Below the pieces are notes generated by a model that saw only the letters and a program-made list of their open reading frames with translations, was not told where the DNA came from and searched no databases. A program made the translations under genes and the position numbers. A stretch of DNA of 64,000 nucleotides from Heterodera schachtii (taxonomy: Eukaryota > Nematoda > Chromadorea > Rhabditida > Heteroderidae). This document shows, one piece after another, positions 34,201 through 46,682 of this stretch. The stretch covers positions 728,437 to 792,436 of the forward strand of contig SIJG01000061.1 in the NCBI GenBank assembly GCA_023374025.1, given 5' to 3'. Position 1 is the stretch's first letter; every line of letters begins with the position of its first letter.

Positions 34201-37200
34201 CATTTGAAGATTCAATTAATTGCCCTTAAATATGCATTTTTTGCTTCCTTAATCAAAAAATTTAAATTGAATTATTTAAATTTGATTTTACAGAGGATTA
34301 AATTTCTTTTAATAAAGCTTTTTTTCTAAAAACCCATACATTTAAAGGAGATCTTAAATTATTAATAATATATGCATATATATTTTAGTTGGATCTTGGA
34401 TGAATTTCAATTTAAATCGACTCTGTAAAATTAAATTTGAGAATAAGACACATCTAAATGAAATTGAATAGAAATTTTTCGTAAAATTTCAATTATCCAA
34501 ATCCCTAAAAGCATTCAAAATTTGAAAATGTTCATTCGCGTCAATTGTTTTTAAATCTGCTTAATCCCCCTTTCTTTTCCAAACATTTGTCTTTATCTTC
34601 CCCCTAAATTGCCCTCAAAAACAAATATTTATTTTACTATGTATTCGTTCGGCGTTGAACAAATCCCATTAATCTTTCAAGTGCAACCAACACAAACTCA
34701 AAATAAAGGACACTGAAAAATCAGTGTCAAAATGTCGCAACACTTTTGCACCCGAGGGGAGTGATTTGACGGCGTCGTGCCGCATAATTAATGGGGGTGA
34801 GACGAAGAGGAGGGTTCCAACAGAAATGTGCAACAGAAGTGCCCACTTTTCATCCTCTTCCCCGGGGCCAAACGGAGAATGGAAGCCAAATGGATCATTG
34901 AAATCCAAAGTATCGTTTTCACCCTCTCCCCAAAACCAAAATCCCCCCCGGCCCCCGACTGTTTTGTATCATCATCCTCAAATCCGCATTGATGGATTGC
35001 GCAACAATTCTCGACCACTTATCCTCCCATTCCATTCACCCTCGGGGGATTGTGTTTGGCCCAAGACGAAGTCAGTCAGGAAGTCCTTCTGGTGCTGCTG
35101 CTACTTGCTCTTGGATTTGGACCCGGACGGTGAGGGGGAAATGAGGATGAAGCAGCTCAATTTACTCGTCCTCCCATCGTTTTGCTTCCTGTGCTCCCCC
35201 CCAAATTTCCCTCTCACCCATTTGTTTGGCATTTTGTCCCCCCCCCCCTACTATTCGCCCCATTTGTTGGGAGGTGCCGTTGCCCTCGTCATCGCGGATT
35301 GCATACCGTAATTCTCATTGGTCTCCTCTCACCCCTGCTCTCTCTGCTGGTGTTATGTTCCCCTCTCGCTACCCCATGGAAACTTGCCCTGGCCCATCCC
35401 GTGCTCCCGCTTCTCAATTGGATGTACCCAACCCCTTCCCTTTTTCCATGGCTTTACCTTTTTAGCTGCTTCTCTGGCCCCCTACTACTCCCGCTCTCCC
35501 CACTCTCTTGCCCGCCCTGACCCCTCCATTTCCCCTCCGGGCCCCTATTGTTCCCCTCTCCTTTATTTCGCCGCACTTCCGTTTCCCTATCCTCCATGGA
35601 TTCGTCATGTCCCCGTTTTCTCACTTATCACTCTCTCTGCTCGTCTCCGTCCATCCCCTCACTATTTTGTCCCCGTCGTACACCCCCCCCCCACCATTTC
35701 CCTCGGGGCATCGTCTCCCTGTCCATTTTAAACCGTCGTCTGGCTGCTCTGCTGTTGTGTCTGTCCTGTGTCGCTCTAATGTACAGACAGCTCTGCTCCT
35801 CTCTCCCCACTTGGCCCACAAATCCCATCCTAACAAAGTCCTAATGCCCTTCCCATTTTCCCTACCAATTTGGCCTCTCCGGCGTTTGTTTATTTGCTAA
35901 TTTTTGTCCTCACATCAGCACCAGCCAGCAGTATTATTCACCACTAATCTCGCGTTTCACCACACCATCATTACACAGATCATTAGCGTCAATATTATTT
36001 TGTGAAGAGACAAAAGAGAAAAGCGCCGACAAATGATTGGGGGAGGGACTGTCTCACAAATTAATGAGACCCTAATGAGACTAATTAGGCACTGTAATTA
36101 TTACCTCAAATAAATTCTATTGTTTTTTTGTCTGCTGCTGCTGTTTTCCGTTAAATGTTCAGAACGGAAATGCTATTAATCTGCTGCTAGTTTGGGGGGG
36201 GGGGGGAATATCGGATTACCAAATGAATGAAATAGGGGGGGGGGGGGGCAAGGATGGGATGAATGCGATTGGAGAATGTTCAAAAGGGATAAACACGAAA
36301 AGGTGGATAATGAAATGAGTGGGGTCGGCAAATTTAATGACGTAAAATCTCAAAATAGTTAACTAATAGTGAAGAAATATTGCCAAAATGGTTTCAAAAG
36401 TTGCCAAAAATTTGGTTTCAGCCAAATAATAAACAAAAAACCAGCGATTGAAATTTTTTTCGCAATTTGCTGAAATGAAGTTTTTTTTTAAATAATTACG
36501 GGAATTTTTGTCAGAAATTTCCGACATGCAATTAATCAAATAAAATATGAAAAAGAAAAATGCCGGCCGTAGTAATGAGAGAGAAGGTGGGCAGAATTCG
36601 AATGTGAAAATATGATGGAAATTGATTAATTGTGAGGAAAATTCTGATGAGGACTGAGAGTTTTGTCTGAATTTGTAATTTCAAATAAATGTTGGAATTG
36701 GGGCAGAGTTTCACGAATATTGCCAAAATCCCTTCTTAAAAATTTTACATATTTTCATTAAAAATATTTTTTTTATTACCGTGGACCAATTTTCTATGTC
36801 GATAATTTTCGGAATTTCATCTGCCGACGAGTCACGAAATTCTAAAGAAGAAATTCAATTGATCATTCATTGATTGGGTCAGAAGACTTGGGGATGATCA
36901 ATGAATAATTGGGATTTAATTGTATATGTTTGATTCGGTAAATTTCAATTAGCATAATTAGGAGTTATTAATTTGCTTTCACCCCTGGTTTGATAGTTTT
37001 TTATGATTAATTTTTGAACAAAACAAATACTAATCAAAATCATTTTTGTTCAAAATTCAGGCAGTTCACGGGCCAATCGTCGATGATGAATCATCCTCAT
37101 CCGCCATGTCCGATCATCCACAGCGGCTTCCGTCCCATCCGCCGGTGCCATCCTTTGACCATAATTGTCATGATCACCATCGCCATCCGCTTTGTGCCCC

Positions 37201-39008
37201 GTCCAACTGCAGCACTTTGCTTCATCACCATCAAAATGCTTTATCCTGCTATGACTCAAATTTTGGTAAAACGAAAAATCAGAGCGAACTTGGAACCAGG
37301 GGTGCCACGGACATTCCCTTTTGGGATAAAAATTGGTTTAGGCATCAATCCCTGTTATAAAAATTTCAATTTAGTTCCACTTTCATTATCATAAGTATCG
37401 ATCACCTTTTTATTTGAATTGGAAGTCGAAAATCGGAATTTGGATCAATCTCATAGTGTGGGAGTTTAATCAGTGATTAGTGGGTTTTATATGAAGAAAC
37501 ACGGTAAATAATATAGAATAAATTGCGGTAATTAGCTTGGTCCCGACCCTTGGAGGGATTTGGGGGATAATTATAATGAAATTAAGCATATTTTGACCCC
37601 ATTAACAGAAAGCCTCAATTATATTGCTCAACAACACCAATTTGGCTGTTTCCATCATCCGCCACCGGCGCCATTTGATGGCGATGGTGCCGTGCCGCTG
37701 GTCACGGACAACCAAATGAACGATTATTGTTGGCACACGGCGGCAGCCACCTGCTGTTGGCCATGGCAAATTGACGACCACAACGCGTTGGCAGTGATCA
37801 ATCCGACAACAATTTCATTGCTATGGATGAACAGTGTCAATAACATCAGCAGTAACAAATTGTTGGCCAGCGAGTTGGAAACGGATCAGCAACAAATGTT
37901 GATGAACGACAACCAAGGCACCCACCAAAAGTGGGATTGAAATATTTTTTAAAAAAGTTATGAAAAATAATGCTGCTTAATATCTGGGGTTTCATGGGTT
38001 TTAGCGAAAACTTTTCGTGAAATTTTTTGTAAAATGCCTTTTTTTTGAAAAATTTGGGATACGGTATGCCATTAAGAAACGCTGAATTTTGCTTAACAGA
38101 TTTTGGTTAAAAAGAACTCATTTATGAAGATTTAGTTAACAAAAAAACTAAATCTAAAGGTGAATTAGTTATCATAGCCCATTAGTATGCCGTGAAAATG
38201 TTCGATTTAAGCAACGAATGGTCGCATCCAAATGGAAGGGAACATCTCCAAATACAGCTCCAATATCCGCCACTCACTTACACAATGATGGACGATGAGC
38301 AGCAGGCATCGCTGGAGGGCTGCTTTTCGTCCTTTTACGGCACCATTGGAACGGGTTGGTTTTTAAAATGGAGAAACATTTAAATGCCATCGGAAATTTT
38401 CCAATGGGCAAAATTTTATTACGGGAGGAAACGAGAGCCAAGAAAAATTTCTTACTACATATTTTAGTAATACAAAATCTTTTTGGATTTTCCAATCAAA
38501 TTTCCCATTTAAAGCATTTTTGCCCTATTTTCAAAAAATTCGCTTTAAATTGAGTGAGTTTGTTAAGCTTGTAAAAAAAATAAGTTAATTTTCACTCAGT
38601 GTTATTTTCGCTGCCAAAAAAGCCCGTTTTACAGTAACCGCTCCAATTTACGGTATTATCCGAGAAATTGGACCCAGGAGCTCTGAATTTCGATCTTGTC
38701 CATCTCTTGAAAAACAATTAAATATTTTTTAAATACCAAAAATTCAGTGCCATTGTTGTAATGGTTGGCTCCCTCTCAACGCAGTTGTGCCTGCTTCTGA
38801 TCAGCTTAATTGCATGTCACTCGCTTCTGATTTGCCTGTGTCCCCGTGCTCATCCGCCACTGATCAGCCCTATTTTACACATCCGATCAAAGGCGCTTAT
38901 GGCACTTCCATTTTGTTCAACAACCAACCCGATCAGATGACACCAATTCCCGATCACTCGACGGTGCTTGATCAGTCGGCTACATCATTCATTAATCAAC
39001 CATTGTGA
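31262..39008 (+). CDS. Forkhead (winged-helix) transcription factor, complete copy
   Basis: Exons 31262-31467, 32139-32388, 32622-32972, 33206-33655, 37061-37265, 37609-37930, 38212-38354, 38785-39008; phases agree and give 716 residues. Without the splice at 37931 the frame ends at 37940 (597 residues). The N-terminal part is rich in Asn, Gln and His; an acidic Glu run and basic [15 protein letters not shown] follow. The forkhead domain starts at about residue 242 with [14 protein letters not shown], crosses the exon 3/4 border ([15 protein letters not shown]), and has recognition helix [11 protein letters not shown] and wing [10 protein letters not shown]...HHWT. Forkhead proteins are nuclear DNA-binding regulators; the subclass is not clear. 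A 28-codon segment (33342-33425) interrupts the wing at GKG/HHW. It begins GT but ends TG, so it is either a non-canonical intron or an in-frame insertion. A Lys-rich KKKKLKKTK stretch and acidic run follow. The exons after the 3.4-kb intron are joined by phase only and are less certain. Confidence 0.68.
33057..33108 (+). other. tRNA-like relic with A-box and B-box, second copy
   Basis: Same tggcttagtgg and gggtttaaatccc boxes as at 18627, in intron 3 of the complete forkhead gene. The core is unchanged between the copies. Confidence 0.35.
33656..37060 (+). other. 3.4-kb forkhead intron 4; no exon seen
   Basis: It begins gtacag after a Glu-rich exon end and ends ttcag before 37061. The middle (about 34700-35900) is GC-richer and strongly pyrimidine-biased on the + strand, with C runs at 35239 and 35690. 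G runs lie at 36194-36206 and 36235-36248. Open frames here are a by-product of low complexity. Confidence 0.45.
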
Positions 39009-41730
39009 TGGCAGATGGATAAATGAATAAGCATAAAATGCCAGAATATAATATAGCACTATTGCAATATGATACAATTGATCTCGGGACTCTCGGGGAC
39101 CTAATCAAAGCTTGACTCAATTACGAATTACGGAAACTACGGCATGGCTTTAATTTTTTTCTACATGGCCTCCGAAACTTGGTGCCTGAGTTCGAAAATT
39201 TTGAAAATATTCTTGCAAATTTACTCATTCAAAAACCAGTTTTGAAATTTAGTATAAAAAAACGCAGAAAATTCCACGAAATTCTCGGATGAAAATTAAT
39301 TACTCTGAGTCTCGAGCATCACTAATATCCATCCCTTCATTTATTAAATTTAATTTTCGTTGTTTAGATAAGAAAGAACTGGTCATTCATTCAAAATGCC
39401 TTTTGAAAAAAAATTTCAATAAAAATAAAATAAAATTTTTGATAACATTTTATGATCGTTGTGAGGAGGGATGATGATTATTATTTTTATTAATTACCAT
39501 TATTTGTGAATTCACCAATCGATGGTTTTGGCGAAGCGCTTTGACGCGTCAAATTTGCCGCATTTAATGGCCAGGCAAATTAGTGGATGGGGTGGGGGAC
39601 TCGGGTAATCTCTAATTTTCGAACATAATTCCCGAATTAAAATTATATATGAATCGCTGATTTTTCGAACTCCATTTTCTAAGGCCCAATGACCATGGGT
39701 TTTCAAATCAGTTTAACCCCGAAATTCATAATGATTTGTGATCGGAAAAATTGGCACTCCCGTTCCGAACTTTGTTTTGGAATTTGAAAATTTGACCACT
39801 GGGATTTTTCAGATAATAAAAAACTGAAAATCCGGTAGGTCAACAATCCAAATCCTACACCTGTCGTGGAAAAATCCGGGGCTAGAAATCCGTTCCAGTA
39901 CGAACAATAATCTGAAATGCTTTAAATTTCTGTGTGTCCTTGAAAAATTTTTTCACGAAATTAAGTGCCCAAATCCTCTTCAGCGTCCAATGCATAATTT
40001 TTGTGACAAACTTTTTTTTGGAGGTCGCATCTGTCACAGAAATGTCCCTCACCATCATCATCATCCATCCCTAACTAAGCCTGCCCTTCCTCCCACAATC
40101 TCTCCCGCCGTATCCCTCGCCCATCCAAAAGCCCCCTCCCCCGTCCAACTCATCGTTCTCCCCCCCCCCCGGCGCTCATAAGCAATCAATCGATGAATGG
40201 TTGGGGCTATGAGAGGTGGTGGAGGGGAGGGAAAGGGAAGTAAGCGGATGAAGCCGAGAGTGAGGGGGGAAAAGCATTGCAAGTGAAAGCAAAGCCATCC
40301 CCACAAAGAACCCCCGGGGGATGGCCAACAGTTTTATGTGCTGTCTCCTCGTCTTCGTCGTTCGTCTCGCTGATCATTATTGGGATGGAAATTGGGGCTT
40401 TTCGTCGGTCGTCCTCACTCTCGCCAATTTCTGCTTTTTTCCTTTTGACCTCTTCCCATTTTCACCCAATCCGCCCACTGTTGCGGACTTTTAAAAGTCT
40501 TTAAGCAGAGGCTAATGTGTCCGTTCGTACTTCCATTTTTTGTAATTTTTGAGTGATCACTCACTGATTGCCACTAATCACCCAATTAAAATCGGACTCA
40601 ATTAGTCCCATTTTTTGTTTACTCAGATGTTAAAAATTTTATGTTCCAAAATCAGACAATACATTTTTTAATTTTTGATTTTGCCCTCCTGGTATTAGAT
40701 ATCCACAGGATTCAGATATGTGGCTTTATCTTCATTTTAAACTTTTTTTTTGCGAGTCTTAAAAACTTTAAAAATGAAATTTTGACTTTTTGTAGTTTCT
40801 TGAAAATCCCCTCAAAATAAGCAGCAATTTTTGGTCAAAATCTATTTAAAAAGCGTATAAAATCCAAATTTTCCAAATTTAACTTTTTTTCCCAAAATTG
40901 ACCTCACCAGCCATCTGCTTGCATCCATTTTTACATATGTATAAAATAAATTTGATATCAAAACATGCTATTTATTAGGCAACATGAAGTTTGGGCATCA
41001 GAGGGAGGAATTGCAAAAAGAAATAAATAAATAAGTCTTAAAATTTCTAAAACTAATTAAAATTTAATTTATTTTCTTGAAAATTAAAAAAATTTAACTA
41101 TGGAAACCTGGCAATCAAGAGACCCGTCTAATTCTATTTAAACTTAAAATTTTAAGTCTTTGAACAGACTGAGCTTGTATTGATATACATGTAATACATA
41201 TGTATGACATTTACATAGAATGAATTGTAATGAGTTTAGGCAAAATATGCATGATTAAAATTGAGTGGATATACGCTAAAAACTTTCAATTCCTAACTTG
41301 ATAATTTTACTATGCTTTGCTTTTAAATTGGAGGTTGCAATTTTAAGACAATTAAAATATTTTATTTTTATTTTTTAAATCCATCCCTATGGTGCCAAAC
41401 TTCCCGGTGCCCAAATTTCTGGTGCCCAAACTTCCCCCGCGTTTTATTAAATATTACAATTTTAAATCATTTTTTTTGCGGATTTTTAAATTCATTTTGT
41501 TATTTAATTTAATTTTCTATGACTTATTTGTTAATGTGCCAATTATTAAATTATTATTGTTTTGTTTTTCAATATATGAAAAATTAAGCTTATTTCCTAT
41601 TAAAAAATAATAATTATACAATTTCTAAAAAATGAATCCAAAATTTTTTTGCATTTTCTTCTATTAACTAATGAAGCGCTAATTGAGTAATTAAGATTAA
41701 AAGAAGCAATTAGTGTGCACTTATGCAGCA
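39009..41730. other. Intergenic region after the forkhead gene
   Basis: No gene supported. A block at about 40050-40320 changes from pyrimidine-rich to purine-rich on the + strand (cccttcctccc side against ggagggaaaggg side), which could form an imperfect hairpin or be a promoter-like CT/GA element. The remainder is AT-rich. Confidence 0.4.
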
Positions 41731-44700
41731 ATGAGCAGCACCAATTCCTCGGTCGGCGGCGCTGGCGCGTCAAAGCGTCGCCCGTCCGTCGAGTTCCTCC
41801 ACACCGGCAGCTCAGTACCGCTGTGGTCGCGCAATCCGTTGGCCAATTTGTTCCGGCGATCAAAGCGAAAAGAGGAAAAGCATCGACGGATTGGCACCAC
41901 TGAGCAGCAGGACGAGGATGGCGAGGACAGCGCCAAGCAGCACAATGGGAAGGACGGAGCCAGCAGCAGTAACACGAAGAGGGTTGACAAGGCACGGAAA
42001 CGGGTGAGTGCCGATGCCGAAAACCATGTGGATGTACTTGATTTTTATGGCTTGGTCGAGTGTCTCGGTTGTTGACTCGAGAAAAGGTCTCGATTTTTTC
42101 TGATCAGTCTTGAGTATCCGTGACCAAATTTCGAGAATTGTTCGGTCTTGAACATCATTTGGCCTAATCCCATAATCTGGGAAAAACTTTTATGTGCCTC
42201 CAAGCATTGAGTGTCATACTCTTTGGTGGCTTTATCCTCTAACGCGATAAGTTTTCTTTGTCTTTGGCTTTGTAGCCTTTGGGTTTTGGTTGGAAATTAC
42301 AAAGGCATTTGAACAATTTTTGATTTTGACATTTCTTCGATTTTAATTCATAACCCTGCCAATTTTGTAAAAATCTTATACCTAATTAATGGACAATCCG
42401 GATTAGTCTTCCTCTTGCGATGCACTGAGTCATACTCGTCTTGGCACTCGATTTGATAAGGCGACAACCGCAGACGATGCCGAAATTGGTGGCACTCTTC
42501 GACGCGGAGAAGGCACACGGTCGACAAGGAGGAGGAAACGGTAAAAACAAAAGGGTCTAATTAATGGGATAATCGAAAAATTAGGAATATTGGTGATTCA
42601 TCTCTAAATAGAGTCAAAGGAGTTAGTGTACAATTATTCAATAATTCTACGATTATGATTTGATCGTCTCCAATTAACGGAATTCAATAATTAATGAGAC
42701 AATTAGTCACTGATTACATATTAGGAGTGGCGATCGTCTTCATCATCATCGGCATGAACAACGCCAGCAACAGCAGCAGCAGCCGTACTGCTCGCACAGT
42801 ACGGATCCTGTGGCACATTCATCCTCATTTTCGTCATTGTTGCATCATCGAATTTTTTTGAGCAGCCGCGGGGCAAGGTGTGCCAAAAATGGATATATTC
42901 TTTTATTTTGAAAGGGCTTTTATTGCTTATAAAATGCCATCTTTTAAACACTTTTCTTAAAAAAATCTTTTTTTTCGATTGGTCTCTCCGTTTAAACTTT
43001 AAACGACAAAAATTAAGCCAATTTCTCTTAATTTCATTAAAATTGTTAATTATCTATGTGAAAATTTTTGTCTTTATTCTAAATTATTAAATTCTGACAT
43101 TCTTTCAATTTTTTTTCTCTTAATTTCATTTTTAGTTACCAAGAATTTTAAACCATAAATCTCATTAAATAAATAAATATTTATTTAATTATAAATTTGA
43201 ATGCTTTTTTTTTGTTTTAATAATCGTTTTCCAGATCATGTCAATTAAATTTAATTGATTTCTTTCAGTCCTTTGGTGCCGTTCTTTCAACAGAAAAGTG
43301 CCAAAGGGAAATATTCGCCCGCCAATTTTGACGGTAAAAACATTGAAGCAAACGGAAAACAAAGCAAAGCAACAAGAAGTCACCAGAACATTTCCAGGTG
43401 AACACAAAATCATTTGTAGAACTGTTTTTGGATTACGGTTTCATGCTATGAAACAAAAAATACCGTAACGAATATGACACCATTTTTTGTTTGGTCCTCA
43501 AAAATGATTAGAATTATTGTCAAATCATTAATGAGATTGAACTTTTATCATTAACTTGTCTCTTCAATTCATATTGTCTCTCAGAATGATCAGAGTCGTA
43601 ATCAACCGCTAAAAATTTTGTCATGAGATTGGAAGTTTACTGTAGGAGCGGATTGAAATTCAGGAATTGGCAGAATTTTTGATCAGAATTTTTGATCTAA
43701 AAATCCACTTTTCGCTATACGTAATCCCAATTCTTGTCATTTTTGATCAGAAAATGACAGTTTTATCTTAATGCATAAATCCCTATCCTTGCCAATGCTG
43801 ATCAGTGATCACAGGGGAGTATGATCGTTATGTTAAATACCAAAACTATGTTTGAACTGATCAAAGAGTAGACTTATCAATGCCTCTTTAGACTGATCAG
43901 AGAGGAGGCCAACCATCGCCGTGATCATTCGCTGGACTCTGCTAAGGTGCCGTCGTGCCTGATCAGAGAAGTGCCAATTGTCCGTGTGCCGTACCCGTCC
44001 TCTGGTTCATCTTCCGCAACCATCGGCGGATGCCGAGCATTTCCGTCCGCGCTTGAAATTGGCGATTATCCGCCACAGCGGCGCCAACATTTGTATGAGC
44101 GGCGAGAGGAATTTTTCCACCGGACGGCACAATGCCAACAGAATGGTGCGAGCAGCACAAAATTGAGCTGGGAGCAGCGAACAGCCGAGTTGGAGGTGAT
44201 TACTCGGAACGACAGTAATTGGATATGGGAAGCAAAGTGATTGGGAAGGGTGCCGAAGAAAGTGATCAAGACTCTAAACACAATCATTGAGTCATGAAGA
44301 GTGACCGGGATGAGTGTCTAAGAGTGATTGAACTCTCAAAGTGATCAGGGTGGATGTCGTTGGATAATCAAGACTAAATTCAAATTATTTTAACGCTCAA
44401 AATTGATCAGTGTCGAATTACCCAAAGTTCGACTCCATTCTTGTTTGATCACTAAATTGAAAACAATCTTGGGATTTTCTGGGCCAAAAATTGAGAATCG
44501 GCAACCAAAATTCCATTCTCGAGAAGAGAGACTCGAGAGTTTCCGTGTATTTCCATTATGAACATACATCCGTTTTTGCTTTGCTCATAAAACAAGAAAT
44601 TTGAATCTTCCAATTTTTGGATCTCAAATATCACCCAACCAAAACAAACATTTCATAGGTCATTCGCTCCATTTTCACTTCCATTTGACCCATTGAAAGC

Positions 44701-44799
44701 ACCCAAAACATTTAGGAATGGATGCAAACTCAGCCAATTTCGTTACGGAAATTGGAACAGCACGAAAGGATGCGGTTGATGGTGGCAGGTGGGACTTGA
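41731..44799 (+). CDS. Unidentified multi-exon protein; possibly 5' exons of the spectraplakin gene
   Basis: Exons 41731-42003, 42407-42540, 42725-42877, 43269-43397, 43901-44195 and 44716 onward. Junction phases (0,2,2,2,0) match each time, which is strong support for one transcript. Ending at the TGA of 44797-44799 gives about 355 residues. Two donors near the end (44781, phase 0; 44788, phase 1) would allow splicing onward, and these phases fit the two acceptors of the exon at 55471/55532, so the unit may supply long N-termini of the spectraplakin gene across a 10-kb intron. The protein is basic and low in complexity: Ser/Gly start (MSSTNSSVGGAGASKRR), LFRRSKRKEEKHRR, a Gln run after HHHRHE, and RRQHLYERREEFFHR. 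The last exon has RKLEQHERMRLM. No domain, signal peptide or membrane segment was recognised. An acceptor at 41713 means the true start could lie further upstream. Confidence 0.5.
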
Positions 44800-46594
44800 A
44801 CTTTGAAATCCCATCATAAATCCATTGTAATTGTATTGCGTGCAGAATGCCAAAAATTTTTGAATGCCAAATTCAATTGAAAATTACTAATGGACTAAAA
44901 TTGAAATATGCCAAAATGTTATTAGCCGAATGCTTAAAATTATATTTGAGGTATTCCCTGAATTCATAGGCTATTAGCCTAATGTTAATGCCAAAAATAT
45001 AAATGCCTGGAAAATAAAAGAGTCTTCGGTTCTTCACTTTTCAACACCTCAAAAAGGGAGCTTTATTTTCAGGGTGGTAGTTATTTGTACATACTTAAAC
45101 CCCTTATTTCCACTCCCCCTTAAAATTCAAAAAAAATAATATTTAGCTTTTTCTGAAGCTTTATTGGATTTTGATTGTATTTTTCAATCATTTTTTATTT
45201 AAATATTTATTTTTTTGAAAATTCTAAGTTTCGAAAATTCCAGTTTTTCGGGGCGGAAACCACGCGGAGGGGGGCGGGGGGGGTGAGTGTAGAAATGAAC
45301 CTACTCCTCCGCGGGTCTCATTTTTGGCACCTAATTCTCTCTACGCCAATCCATTCCCCCAAGTGAAGGGAGGCCAATATCTAAAAATGCCAAGCCACCA
45401 ACAAACATTTGCGGAGAATGCCAATTTCCCCCCCCCCCCCCTGCGGTGCCGTCGTCGACCGGGGCGAATAGTACGGCAAACGGCACTATGTCCGCCGCGC
45501 ATTTTTGTGCCCATTTTCTTCCCCGACCCATCTTACTCCATCACCTGCCCATTCATTTTTCAATTTATTTAGGGAAAAATTGCCCCGGTCCGATAGATCA
45601 ACTAATTAATTATTCATTTAATTAACTACTCTAATAGATCCGCAATTATAAGTTATGAGAAGTTCTTTACAATTTAAATGAAAATGATTGAAAAAATATG
45701 ATTAACACTGATTTTCTCATATATTTTTCAAAAAAGATTAAAAATCATTCATTGAAAATTTTGATTTATTTATTTTTTCTTGAGTTTCGGACATACATGG
45801 ACAAGGGGGGGGGGGGGGTCAAAAATTTGCCTTTACGAAATACGAAATACCCTCGCCCCCAAAAAATTTAAGAAATTGAAAAAATCGCTCAAAAATTTTT
45901 CTGTCGACCTTTTTTTTTTTTTTTTTTTTTTGCTTACCAAATCACATTTGCATTTTTTGCGGCGTTTTTCCAAACTTTTTGGGCAACCAGCAGGGGGTGG
46001 GTGGGGCCCGGCGGTGCCGATAAATCTTAACGAAATAGAAAAACGAGATTCAATTTCGTAAAATCTTAACGAAATAGAAAAACGAAATTCAATTTCGTAA
46101 AATTTTTAACGAAATAAAATTCAAAATCGTAAAAATTTTGGGTTTTTGGCACAAAATTTTGATTTTTTCTTTCAATTTCGTAAAAATTTCCCATCTTTAC
46201 CAGTGCTTTTTCGATTTTGGCCGAAAATTTTACGAAATTGCCTCGGACCCCCGTACGATTTACGAAATTGACCCCCCCCCCTTGTCCACGTATGGTTTCG
46301 GACCCTCAACTCGTTATTTCTCATCATCATCTGGAATGGCTTCATCTATCCATTCGGCTGATGGTCTAATAAAATCGCATTTTCCACTTCAATCCGTCCC
46401 AAATCTTTTTCCCAGCAGAATAAATCCTTTTGTTTTTTGCTCCTCACTTTTTCTCCACTTTCAATTTCATTGCACATTTTTAAGAAACCTATCCACCATC
46501 AACATGAGGTCCCACCCATCCTTTGCCCGGATGATTTTCGGCAAAACCGTGTTGGGTTCTTCCACCGAACCTTCCTCTCCCCTGCCCCTAAGTG

Positions 46595-46682
46595 CTAATT
46601 TTTCGGCATGGCTTTATTCCTGTTGCCCTAATTTGTGCCTAATTTTTCGGCATGGCTTTATCCCTGCTGCCCAGATTTGTGC
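46595..46682. repeat. 44-base tandem duplicate
   Basis: Two copies of ctaatttttcggcatggctt followed by tatnctg and atttgtgc, 44 bases apart, with a few substitutions. Confidence 0.6.

Noticed and set aside
34724..35311. Open frame of 195 codons on the + strand in the forkhead intron
   Set aside because: It runs through C homopolymers and low-complexity pyrimidine DNA, starts without an ATG at the listed position and resembles no family.
38761..38935. Frame starting [21 protein letters not shown] that looks like a signal peptide
   Set aside because: It overlaps a terminal exon in another frame that has a good acceptor and fits the phase of the exon before it; the hydrophobic run comes from repeated tgatcag and ttctgat words.
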